Shown: positions 22,691 through 33,900 of the stretch, piece by piece
How positions within the stretch are numbered: position 1 is the stretch's first letter
Layout: the number at the start of each line of letters is the position of its first letter
Source of the DNA: Yponomeuta sedellus
Lineage: Eukaryota > Arthropoda > Insecta > Lepidoptera > Yponomeutidae
Direction of reading: 5' to 3'
DNA length: 64,000 nt
NCBI GenBank assembly: GCA_934045075.1
Contig: OW203730.1
Location: 6,460,785-6,524,784 of the forward strand
Program-made: the position numbers and the translations under genes
Notes under the pieces: model-generated
Databases searched by the model: none
What the model was told of the DNA's origin: nothing
The model's input: the letters and a program-made list of their open reading frames with translations, nothing else

Positions 22691-24213
22691 GGATGGTGTC
22701 GAACTTGTGCCATTTGTAAAATAAGATGCAGCCGGTCAAAGGGTACCAAAAGAAAGTTTATGAGTAAATTTCCTAGGGATGAAGACCGGTAAGTATTTCT
22801 GGCTACAGTTTTTGTCATCTTGCACAAGAGCAAGATCATAAATTATGTTAAATAACGTATGTATATGAGAAAAATACTCAGATGTTTCAATGTCATAGTG
22901 ATGTGCCATACACATATTCAATATCGATAAAAAAATATCTGATAAGTACCTTGGTCAGAATTACTACTCAGTGTATGACGGGTAAATTGCTGTAAGCCAT
23001 AACAATGTTTCAACGATGCACTATTAGTGGCTGCATTGAATGTTGTTTTTTTTTTAGATGCAGACAATGGGTGAAAATTGTGGAAGATCTTATATCGTAT
23101 ATCCCCATCGAAAAACTCCACCAACATAAATATGTTTGTAGAGATCATTTCCGGCCGAAAGATTTTTACAACTATTTTAAAAGGAAGCCGATTAAAGAAA
23201 TGGTGAGTTGTGTTATAAACTTATAATGTAACACTTGCTGTAACACTTACTACATTTCATGAATAATTATGTAATAAAACACAAAATACGCCTTGCTTTA
23301 CGTCGAACATTTGAATATATTTTGCTCCGTCATTTAGAACGCAATATTATTATTACGTCTTAATACGTAAATGACATACTTTGATAAACATTTTTTTACA
23401 GGGCTGTATCTTCTCTACTTATAAATGCGCCTCCTCTTCCTGATTACTTACTAGCTGAGTTTCCTTACCACGTAGCCACGTCGCATCACTTGAAACTGGT
23501 TAGTGATTGGAATTACTAAAATATTTTTTTTACTAATTTTTAACTTAAAATAGTTTTTTATAAAAATGTATTTGATAGTTACATAGTCAATTATGCAGTT
23601 ATGTGGTAAACAGGAACAAACTATTTTTTTTTCGGACTATTCTTGCAATTGTTTATTTTCAGATTCAGCTATACAAAAACCTATTAGTTGTCGAGCTTCA
23701 CAAAACAACTCTGGTACGTAGACTTTTCATGTATCGCTGAAGTTTTTTGTAACTAGAGTTTGTTTACTTTGATAAATTACAAAGTGTTTTCAGCACCTTG
23801 TACAGCAGCCAAAATATCAGCTGTTGCTATTGGTCCAGGAGGGTTTGACCACAATTATTGTGGCCTGGAATCTCAGCATATTTATCAGAACTATCCCGGT
23901 AAGTAGCATAGTTTACCAACAAATTAATAATCAATAACGACTCAACTTAACTTTTTTTGACGATTTCAGCACCTGAATCCAAACCACCGATTGATGAAGT
24001 TCGCTCAGATTGGACACCTCTAAGGAAAAACCAAATAGCTGCTGAAATAAATTCAATAGACCTTGACCACAATTATTGTGATTTGATAATCAATAATAAA
24101 ATACTAATTTCATTTGTCGTTTTATTGAAAACATTGATTTTTATTAATTTTATTAGGCTAACTGCGGAGCCCCTGGATGAAAATTTATCGACATCGATAA
24201 ATGTTGTACCAAT
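22691..24213 (+). pseudogene. THAP zinc-finger gene, apparently decayed, upstream of YL-1
   Basis: Putative exons with GT-AG borders: ~22691-22788, 23058-23202, 23402-23498, 23663-23713, 23794-23898, 23970-24213. The first two join in phase to give a THAP zinc finger: CAICKIRCSRSKG, KFPRDED, CRQWVKIVEDL, YVCRDHF. Breaks: the only nearby ATG (22693) is out of frame with the finger, and exon 3 hits TGA in the phase inherited from exon 2 while its open frame is offset by one base. Exons 5 and 6 both carry a DHNYC motif. THAP domains occur in host DNA-binding proteins and in P-type or other transposases, so origin is open. A non-canonical start or misread splice site could make it functional. Confidence 0.6.
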
Positions 24214-24975
24214 GTAAGTGGACGTCCCTAATGCACAGACAAGTTGTTATGTTGGTAGCACTTTTGACATTGCATTTTTGCTCTATTGGTTGGTATTGCT
24301 AACGGGGCTAAACTCATTACAAAAGCATACTAGGAGTGGGTCGTTGTCCGATATTTCGACGACGAAACGCAACCGTTTTTTCTGGAACGAAAACAGGTCC
24401 TCGAAACAGTCCTCGTTCGCAACTGGTTTCATTGTATGCGAACGAGCAAGTCGCAGAGGACGGTCAAACGAGTGCGAACAAGACAAAATCACGAAACATC
24501 GGAAAAAATAAGTTGTTTTACACGATATTCGACTGTATACTCATAGACACAAAGATTACTTTATTGTATCACAGACCAAAACGAACGGAACGAGCAAGGA
24601 GCCGACGACGACGTCGCAATGATTTCATTACGTTCTAGGCTCTATTAATATAGCACTAAAGGTCATATCCGCGTCAAATAATCTAAGGACTGGTCTCGCG
24701 ACGAACGAACGCTGGCACTGCTTTAGAGTCTCTGGCACTGCTTTATAATGAAACGTAAAACGGTCCTATCGTCGCGGAACACAAAACGGTCTTATAAAAC
24801 GGTTCGTCTTTGCAACGATCACTCCTAAAGCATATAGGGAGGTCCCGTCTCTTATTTAAATGCTCTGTGCGAACATCTTATTCTTTTTTTCAATTCGTAG
24901 GCATTATAAGTGTCTAAATACCAATTTGTGTCTGTTTTTCACCACATTACGTTTTTGTGCGAATTTCAAAGAGCC
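24214..24975. other. Upstream region of YL-1; no gene seen
   Basis: Holds several short open frames that match nothing I recognise. It repeats AAAACGGT motifs (24756, 24784, 24797) and a direct repeat CTGGCACTGCTTTA (24712, 24731). The YL-1 promoter and 5' UTR likely lie in the last few hundred bases, close to the end of the THAP remnant. Confidence 0.4.
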
Positions 24976-27900
24976 ATGACGCGAAGAGAACGCCGCTCAA
25001 ATGCTGGTAATCGTATGGCGAAGTTGCTAAACGAAGAAGAGGAAGATGACTTTTACAAAACCACTTACGGAGGCTTCCAGGACGCCGCTGAGGATAACGA
25101 TTACGTGTAAGTAAAGGTTACATAATTATATATTATCTATGATATCTTACCATAAGCGTTGTGTAAGCTTTTCTAGTGCTTTTCGGTTTTTTCTGGTTTT
25201 TATAACCTCTAAATTGTTGTAAACAAAGAATTCAACCAGTTTCTAGTTGTAACATAAGACGGAGTTTACAAGTTCAGTCTGGCGTCAGTCAATTCCATCG
25301 GTCTGGTTCGTCTGACGGCAAACGGATTGTTTATTCAGTGGACTGATGGACCAGACTGACGGTTGCGAATATTTTTCGTCAGTCATGGTTAGAATGATGA
25401 CAGAGTGATCGTCTGAATGTGTTGTCAGTCTCGCATCAGTCAACGCTAGGTTACTTAAGTAGCACAGCATACTATCATCTTGAGGCAGCGTGGCGACGGG
25501 CAGCGTGGCGACGTAATGACTGAGTATTTAAATTGTTTATGCCGATGGTGGCGCAGTTTTAATGAGCCCAAATGTGAGCAAATTTCTAATTGTAACACAC
25601 ATAATTTACATTGCATCCTCTTTTAGCGTTTTTTTATTGAAATAGCTATTATTGCTACGCAATTGTTTTGTTTTTACATTCATAATCGCTAGTACTTGGT
25701 GCTAATAGTGTTTTCGATCAGGCAAATGCAAAATCCATCAATCTTTAGTGACTGTGTAATATATTTCCCAACTTCATTAATTTGCCATCAATTCAAGCTT
25801 CATCAAGGTCACGGACTGAACTGACACCAGACTGTATGGTTAACTCTATCTAACACGCTTGTGTTATCGTGCACTTTTGTGGTAATGAGCAACGTACCGA
25901 GTGCCAAGTAAAGTCGCGTGCGAGATAATATGATATTTAAGCAACCATCTGTAAGCAGCAATCTGTCTTTACCATAAAGTACCTATAAAGTTAGCATTAA
26001 ACATTTTGACAAATTAGTAAATTCAAAATGTTTTAGTGAAGAACGAGAGGTAGAAGATGTGGTTGATTCTGATTTTGACATTGATGAAGATGACGAGCCA
26101 GCGTCAGACCAGGAGGTTGAAGAAAAAGCTAAAAGAAAAGTTGGCTCAAAAGTATATGAGGTATGTGTTGGAACTATCTTATTGTGATGATTCGGAATAA
26201 GGTAATTCCTTAGTTTTAGACGAAAATTACTAATTTGCCTATTGCAAAAAGAAGAACATTGATGCCCGATTTCACCAACAATCCCTATCTTTTAAGGGAC
26301 ACCTATCCCTTTTTAAGGGCTACCTAACGGTTGTTTCGCTTTCACCAACGGTAAAGCGTCACTTACGCCGCTAGGGAAACCCCTAAATATAGGAGGCCTA
26401 TTATTGAGCCCCTAACCTTAGGTGACAGTTTCCTTGCCGTCTAAAATGGACAATTTGTTGGATTTTATTGGTGACTTTGAAGGTCTTGAAGACCTGGACT
26501 TCTTGTCGAACCCAAGGCTTCTTAGGCGGCCTCGCATTTATCGAGAAAGGTCCGATTTCTTTGCAAAGTACGACGACGTGTATTTTGTTAAGCGTTATAG
26601 GTTATACAAACAGACTGTTCTTTTCTTACTTAACAAAATTGAAGTTCGCTTCGAATTTCAAGATAACAAGCGAGTACTGCACCGTTTCAGGTTTGTACTT
26701 TGTACACATTAGGTACCAACTATTATGTTTTCTGTGACATTACGTGCATGCACCCTCTATTACCTACACAGTTGCATTACGGGCGATAAAATATAGGTAA
26801 GTTACCTGTGGTGTATCGAGGGTAGGGTGTGAAATAAGTGATAGTTAAAAGTGTGACAATATGAACGAGGGTGGAGGAGAAAAAGTGCTCAAGGCGGCAG
26901 TTCGCGATAACCTCCCAGCTATATAGCAGGTATTTAACATTGGCGACTGAGGAAAATTCGGAAAAAGCAGTGAAAGTGGCGGAAACTGTTTAGAATGGGG
27001 GACAATATTAGATTTGAGGTGTTTGATATATCAAGTGGTGATTGGGAGTCCTATATCGAAAGATTCGGGTTCTTTGTGGAAGCACATGGTGTGACTGAGG
27101 ATGTGAAACAAAAGGCCATGTTTTTTGCGTCGTGTGGAAGTGATTTGTTCAATTTGGTGAAAACGTTGTTATTTCCAAATACAATAGCGCAAACTTCGAT
27201 AACTGAAGTAGTTAGGAAGTTGAACGAGCATTTCAGTCCGCGTCCAAATGAGATAGTCGAGTCATTTAGGTTTCACACGCGCCGTCAGGGGGTAAACGAG
27301 TCCATGACCGAATATATTGCCGCACTGCGTAAGCTTAGTAGATATTGTAACTTCAACGATTTGGAGCGTACTATCAGGGATAGGTTAGTGTGTGGGGTTG
27401 TCGATGCCAGGTTGCAAGAGAGTTTGCTGAAGAGGTCCAACCTAACCTATGCTATGGCAGTGGAAATGGCTTTGCAGACGGAAAAGAGGGACAAAGACCT
27501 TAAGGTGATAAGGATTCCGGAGAATTCTACCAGCAGCTTTCCAGGGGAGATGGCGAGCACCAGCAAGGGTGGCGAACCTGAGCCAATGGAGGTGAATAAG
27601 GTGGGCGACGGCCGGCAGAGCAAGCTGAGCTGCTACCGGTGCGGAGGGCAACACCTATATGCTGCATGCAGATTTGCCACTGCGAGATGCCATACATGCA
27701 AGAGAACTGGGCACATCGCAAGGATGTGCAAGAGCAAGAAGAAGGAATCAGGTGAAGTGAAGGAAATATTGGAGGAGGAGAAAGGATTGAATGGACTGCA
27801 CTGCGTGGGAGGTAAGCAACGAGTGCCACCAATATTTATTCACATGAAGGTAAATAATGTGCCAGTAAAATTTGAAGTTGACTCCGGGGCTGCATATACA

Positions 27901-30900
27901 ATTATATCTGAGGAGCAAGCAAACGCTATTTGGCCCAGCGGGTTACCAGTTTTAATGAAATCCAACCTGAACCTGCAAACATGGACATTCAACAGAGTAC
28001 AGTTGCTCGGCAGTATTCAAGTTTCAGTTGAATATAAGAATATCAAAGAAAATCTTACAATGCTGATAGCAAAAGGTGGAGGCCAAAGTTTATTGGGAAG
28101 AAATTGGTTTGAGCCATTGGGAGTTTCGATTGAAGGAGTGTTCATGTCGGCAGAGGTGAGTGAGGAAAAGGATTCAATGGTGAAATTGATGAAAAAATAT
28201 GATCAGGTTTTCAGGGATGGATTAGGTGAATACAAGGGGCCAGAGGTACAGATAAATTGTAGAGAGGGAGCGCAGCCGAGGTTTATGCCAAGTCGACCAG
28301 TGCCCTTTGCAATTAGAGATAAAGTGTGCGAGGAGATTGACAGGTTGGTGAGTACGGGAGTACTGGAGCCAGTAGCTTACTCAGATTGGGCTACCCCGAT
28401 AGTGCCAGTCAAGAAAGCGAACGGGAGCATTCGGCTCTGTGGGGACTACCGTTTGACGGTGAACTTAGCTACTGATGTGGACACGTACCCTCAGCCAACC
28501 ATCAATGAGTCTTTGTCGCAGCTAGCTGGGGGGAAGATATTCACCAAGCTAGATTTAAAGGAAGCGTTCACACAGGTCAAGGTCGCAGAGGAGACGGCAA
28601 AGATTTTAACATTGAACACACCAAAGGGACTGTACAAAGTGAGGAGATTACCTTATGGTTTGAAGGCATGCCCGGGGATATTCCAGCGTTTAATGGCTAC
28701 TACGCTGGCAGGAATGAAAGGAGTTACAGCGCTGATTGATGATATATTACTGGCAGGAAAAGACGAAAAAGAGCACAGGGAAAGGTTGGAAGAGGTGTTG
28801 AAGAGGCTCAATAATGTGGGGCTGACACTAAACAAAAAGAAATGTGAGATTGCAACGAACCAAGTGGAGTTTTTAGGATTTGTGGTGGATAAGGAATGCA
28901 TTCATCCTTGTGAAAAGAAAGTGAACATGATTAAGGAAGCAAAATCACCACAAAATGTCAAGGAACTGCAGGCGTTCCTAGGCCTCCTGAATTTTTATGA
29001 GAGGTTTATAAAAAACAAAGCAACACTATTGGAGCCACTGCACAGGTTGTTAGACCAGGATGCGGTCTGGCACTGGGATAAGAAAGAGCAGAAGGTTTTC
29101 GAAGAAGCCAAGAGGGCGTTATCCAGTGACCAGACACTCACACACTTTGACAACGACAGAAAAATGACATTAACATGCGATGCTTCAGAGTACGGAGTGG
29201 GAGCAGTTTTGGCGCACGTGATGGACGATGGCACGGAGCGGCCAATAGCAATGGGTTCACGAACGTTGAACAAACACGAGCGCAACTATGGACAAATCGA
29301 TAAGGAAGCGGCAGCTATAATGTTCGGTTTAGAGAAGTTCAACCAATATGTGTATGGGAGACACATAGTGATATACACAGATCACAAACCCTTATTGGGT
29401 ATATTCAGCCCAAACAAAGCCATACCAAAGGTGTTGTCACCTAGGATGATTAGGTGGGCATTGAAACTTAACTCGTACAGCTATGATTTGAAACACAAAA
29501 GTGGAGTCAGCATTGTAAACGCAGACGCCCTCAGTCGTTGGCCGCTGGAAGGCCCTGAGGACAGTCACGAGGAGGAGGGCAATGATATACTTTTATTGGC
29601 TGATACACCAAGTGCAGTAGAGTATACGGCGACAGACATAGCTCAAGAGACAAGCAGAGATGTGGTGATGGCGAAGGTGAAGTATTGGATCCAACACGGT
29701 TGGCCAGACAGAATGGAGGACGGACAATTTAAAGCATTCTGGTTAAAAAGAAACGAGCTGTCGTTGAGCAATGATTGTATCATATGGGGAAGTAGAGTGG
29801 TGATACCACCACCCATGCGGGATTACATGTTGCAAGCGTTACACGAGACACATGATGGTATTGTGGTTTCGAAGTCCATTGCAAGAAGTTATTTTTGGTG
29901 GCCGGGTTTGGACAATTAAATAGAAATGCTAATAAGCAGCTGTGAGAGCTGTCAACAGACCAGGAACATGCCAGCCAGAACAGCGCATTCATGGGTGACG
30001 CCTACGAACCCATGGCAACGGATTCATGTAGATTTCGCTGGGCCCTACCAAGGAAAAATATTTTTTATTGTGGTCGACCCACATTCGAAGTGGCCTGATG
30101 TGAAGATAGTCGGATCGACATCAAGTCAGTGTGCGATTAAAGCACTGAGGAATATATTTGCAGAGCAGGGCCTACCAGAGATTTTGGTGTCAGACAATGG
30201 CACAGCTTTTACTTCAGAGGAGTTTGCTACATTCCTGAGATCGAATGGAATAAAACACATACTATCTCCACCCTACAGCCCGTCATCAAACGGACAGGCG
30301 GAGCGAATGGTGCAGACCGTTAAGAATAAACTGCGAGTGCTGCCAGACCAGGGCATGGAGATCAAATTGCCACGACTGTTATTTGCTTTGAGGACCGCAC
30401 CAAGCACAGTCACAGGCAAATCACCAGCGGAATTACTCAACAAAAGGAGATTTCGAACCAGATTTGACATAATTCACCCATTATCTTCAAAGCCAACAGC
30501 AGAAAGACAGATAGAAAGCAACAAAGAAACACCACTTCGACTATTTAGAGCACACGATAAAGTGTGGCTAAGAAACTACGCAAGAGGGGAGAAGTGGATC
30601 AAAGGCAAAATAGTCAGAGTCAGAGGGCCAGTGAGGTTCCTGGTGAAAATGGAAAATGGACCACTGGTGTGTCGACACATCAATCAACTACGAAGACGTG
30701 ATTCAGAGCAACAGCCGGGAGTCACAGATGAAGTGCGAGACCAGCTGGGCATACCAGCAGACGCAGAGGTGACATTAGGCAATGGCACCTTGCGGCATGA
30801 TTAGGCATAGTTTAGGTTATGGGGAAATTAGGATTAGGATAGAATAGGGCATGTTATACTTAGGATAGATAGTTAGGTCTATCTGCTATCAATTGTACCT

Positions 30901-33900
30901 TCTTAGCTACAAAAAAGGCTTTCCTCCCACAACCGACCGAAATGTTAGAAAGAAAAGCAAAACAAATTGTTTTGACTTTTTGGCAGTTCCTTTTTTACTG
31001 ATGTCGCAATGAGATATCATCAGACAGCCATCCAATTTACATGTATTATTACATATTTTACTAAATATTACTGGCTGAATCAAAAATGACAATGCAATAA
31101 CAATGTAGTCCTGCTTACAATGGAGTCAATTGTCCATTAAAATGACTCAAAACGTAAAAATAATTTACCGGTAAGTTGACGCTAAAACACAACACTAGAC
31201 CATAGACAAAACATCACCTAAGTAAGTAACCCCTAGTTAGGTGATGCTTTGTACGGTGAAAACAAATTTAAGTTGCGGGATGGTTTAGGGAATCACTTAA
31301 GCTAGAAGTTCCCTAGTCAGGTGGATGTTAGGGGATCGTTAGTGAAATCGGGCATGAGGCTCTCAAAGATTTTCTTATTGAGAATCTAAGGTATTTTGTA
31401 TATGATTCTTAAAAGAATCACATATAATATACCAAAACCTAAAAAAGAACATTATTTTGTGTATGAAACATGAAAAGGAAAATTAATATATATAATGTCA
31501 GCATTTTCAAGTTAAATTCATTCTCAAAAACCTTTGTCGAACAACGTCAAAGTCACTCTTCAAAGTTTTCAACACGCTATTTACTACAGTCATGATGTCT
31601 GTTTTGCCAACCGCAAGCCTTGCCTCCTGCTTGTGTTTTTCGTGAGTCAACAACAAAATGGCCTAAAAACACCAAATAAAAGATTGTTAAAATTGTTTTT
31701 TTATAAGTCTTATTTCACAATGTTTAACTGATAGTCATAAAAATATGACTTAAAAGTCAGTTATATTTTAGCACTAATCTGGACATGTCCCCTGTGGTGG
31801 ACTATATGACCTATACCTTCCTCAGGGAAGAGACCCCTATTATAAAATTATATCTATTACAAATTATATTTTTAATAAGTTGAAGGTAATCTTTATAGTT
31901 ATACAATAATAATTAAATAATTGATGCCACGGTGTCTCATGTGACTGGAGTGACCATACTCAGAAACAAATGTCTCTTTTCAGGATCCTAACCGTAAAAA
32001 GCGCAAAGCGGCACCGTCAACTCCATCCGATAAACCCAAGAAAGAAGTGGTTAGAAAGCCAAGAGAAGAAAAGTCCAAGGATGATACCATAGAAGATAAA
32101 AATGACACAAGTTCATCCGATTTCAGAGACCGTATGTGTATATAAATATCTTTTAATTTTTTTTATGCAGTAACAATGCCTAATCATTTTCAATTCACAT
32201 TTACACCTAGTAGGCCTGTCCAGTGCTCTAGTCAACATTTGTGTGCTGTGACACTGGGTGCTGGAGTAAAAACAATACAAAAAGCACAATATTCCTGTAG
32301 AAGAGAACACGAAATTAGTAAATACTTAAACTAAATACTTACAGCCTGAACAAAAACACAATTCTTTAGCGCACTTCAAACACGATCAGTAAAATAGTCT
32401 GTGGTGGAGATTTTATTATTGATTGGCAAATTAAATAAAATACCTCTAGAAGTATTTGTTCTCTGGACTCTTGTTTTCATAAATAAGACATTTAGTGGTA
32501 TAGGGCCCTTGCTTTCATTATTTTTAAGTACACATGAAATTGAAATTGAAAAATAGTCTCCCTGGAATTGGACTTGCAATTCGTCATTAGAATAAAGCCC
32601 TTACTGAGTAACAACAGGGAATATCCCTATAAATTCTATAACAGTGACATTTTTTCCGAGCACTTCCGTGCTTTGCAAGGCATGTTAACCCGTTGGTGCC
32701 GGCTGTCATGTAATAGCAGTCGTTAAGCTATGTCAGAGGCCATATGAGCGGCTTGATAACTTCCGACGGTAAGGCTCGCCACTGCCTTACTATCCTCCAC
32801 CATCCCGGACTTGGCCCCCAGGGTGGAGTATGGCCTAACATTCCTGCGATCCAGGAAGAGACCCTTGCCCCAGCAGTGGGGATATACAAGGGTTGATATC
32901 GATCGATATCTATTTTTGTACCACGTGGTACCACTTATCGACAGGTTACAATATGAGAAGTATTAAATAGTGAAGAGAATATTTCGAAATATTTTATTGC
33001 ATCGTCTCTATTGCAGGTTCAGGTCGCAAATCCATTCGTCAGAGCACGGCCGTTAAGTCTGCTGAAACCTTACAACGAATCAAGATCCGGTCAGAGCTTA
33101 AGAAGAAAAATCCAAAGAAGGTAGAGGAGCACATACCCACTCAGGAAGAGCTGCTAGCGGAGGCCGTTATCACTGAAGAGGAGAACCTTAAAAGTTTAGG
33201 TAATAGAGGCTATTTTTGCTTTTCTATCCTTTTCTATTAGTTCACCAACATTCTATGAGCCCAATAGGCTAGATAAGCAAAGTAGAGTAACTTCGAATTC
33301 GTTCACCTTTGTTTTGAGGGAACAGTCTTAACCCTGATTTAGGAATTGATAGGTGCTTGTTTCGAAGTACACAGTATTCAGGCTGAAAATGAGAGCACCC
33401 CTAAGATACTGGTATGTTGAAAGTTCAATAACATAGCATAACTTAATGTAACAAAATGTAACGTAACATAACATAACATTCCATAACATAACATTTACAT
33501 ACAGGCACATACATTGCTTCAGGCCCCACACTAAGATACCCTGTGTCGTGGGAACCAGAAACAACGACACCACAAACATGTAAACATCCAAGACCTGGGT
33601 TTTTTTTTTGTTTCCAGCCAATAAGAAAATAATAAAACTTTAAATATAGAGAATGAGACAGTGGTCTCATTCCCTGCAAGTGAAGCTTAAGAAGAACAAA
33701 CCTATTGCTAAATGTCCTTTAAAAAAATGTCCAATAATACGAGGAACATAAAAAAAAATGTTTCTAAAAAAAACTGGGCATGCGCGGGTCGGCCTCGTCC
33801 ATATTCCTTACAAAATTGTAGGTACTTCCATATTATAAATAGTCCGTCGAGTCTCACTGTTTTTTCAAGCGTTTCCAGAACTTCAAAGACACTTTGTTTG

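Larger units (their letters stand above)
26946..30804 (+). mobile_element. Ty3/Gypsy-like retrotransposon internal region (no LTR pair seen)
   Basis: TGGCGACTGAGG near 26942 resembles a primer-binding site for a Ser-type tRNA. It is followed by gag-pol at 26995-30804 and no env. I compared ~300 bases on each side by eye and found no long terminal repeat pair, so LTRs are lost, very short or too diverged. The element lies in sense orientation inside YL-1 intron 2. Confidence 0.75.
26263..31354 (+). mobile_element. PIF/Harbinger-type transposon in YL-1 intron 2, interrupted by a Gypsy-like element
   Basis: TGCCCGATTTCAC at 26263 is mirrored by GTGAAATCGGGCA ending at 31354, with TGA on both outer sides. 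An AT duplication is an equally good reading of the same bases. Subterminal mirrored parts include AATCCCTA and TTAGGGGATCGTT. It encodes only the transposase N-terminus. The rest of the Harbinger coding region is not seen on the far side, so this is a crippled host copy carrying a second element. Confidence 0.8.

Noticed and set aside
24910..24975. Upstream extension of the YL-1 first exon
   Set aside because: The frame is open upstream only by way of a non-ATG start. The ATG at 24976 gives the family-typical N-terminus a few residues before RRSNAGNR.
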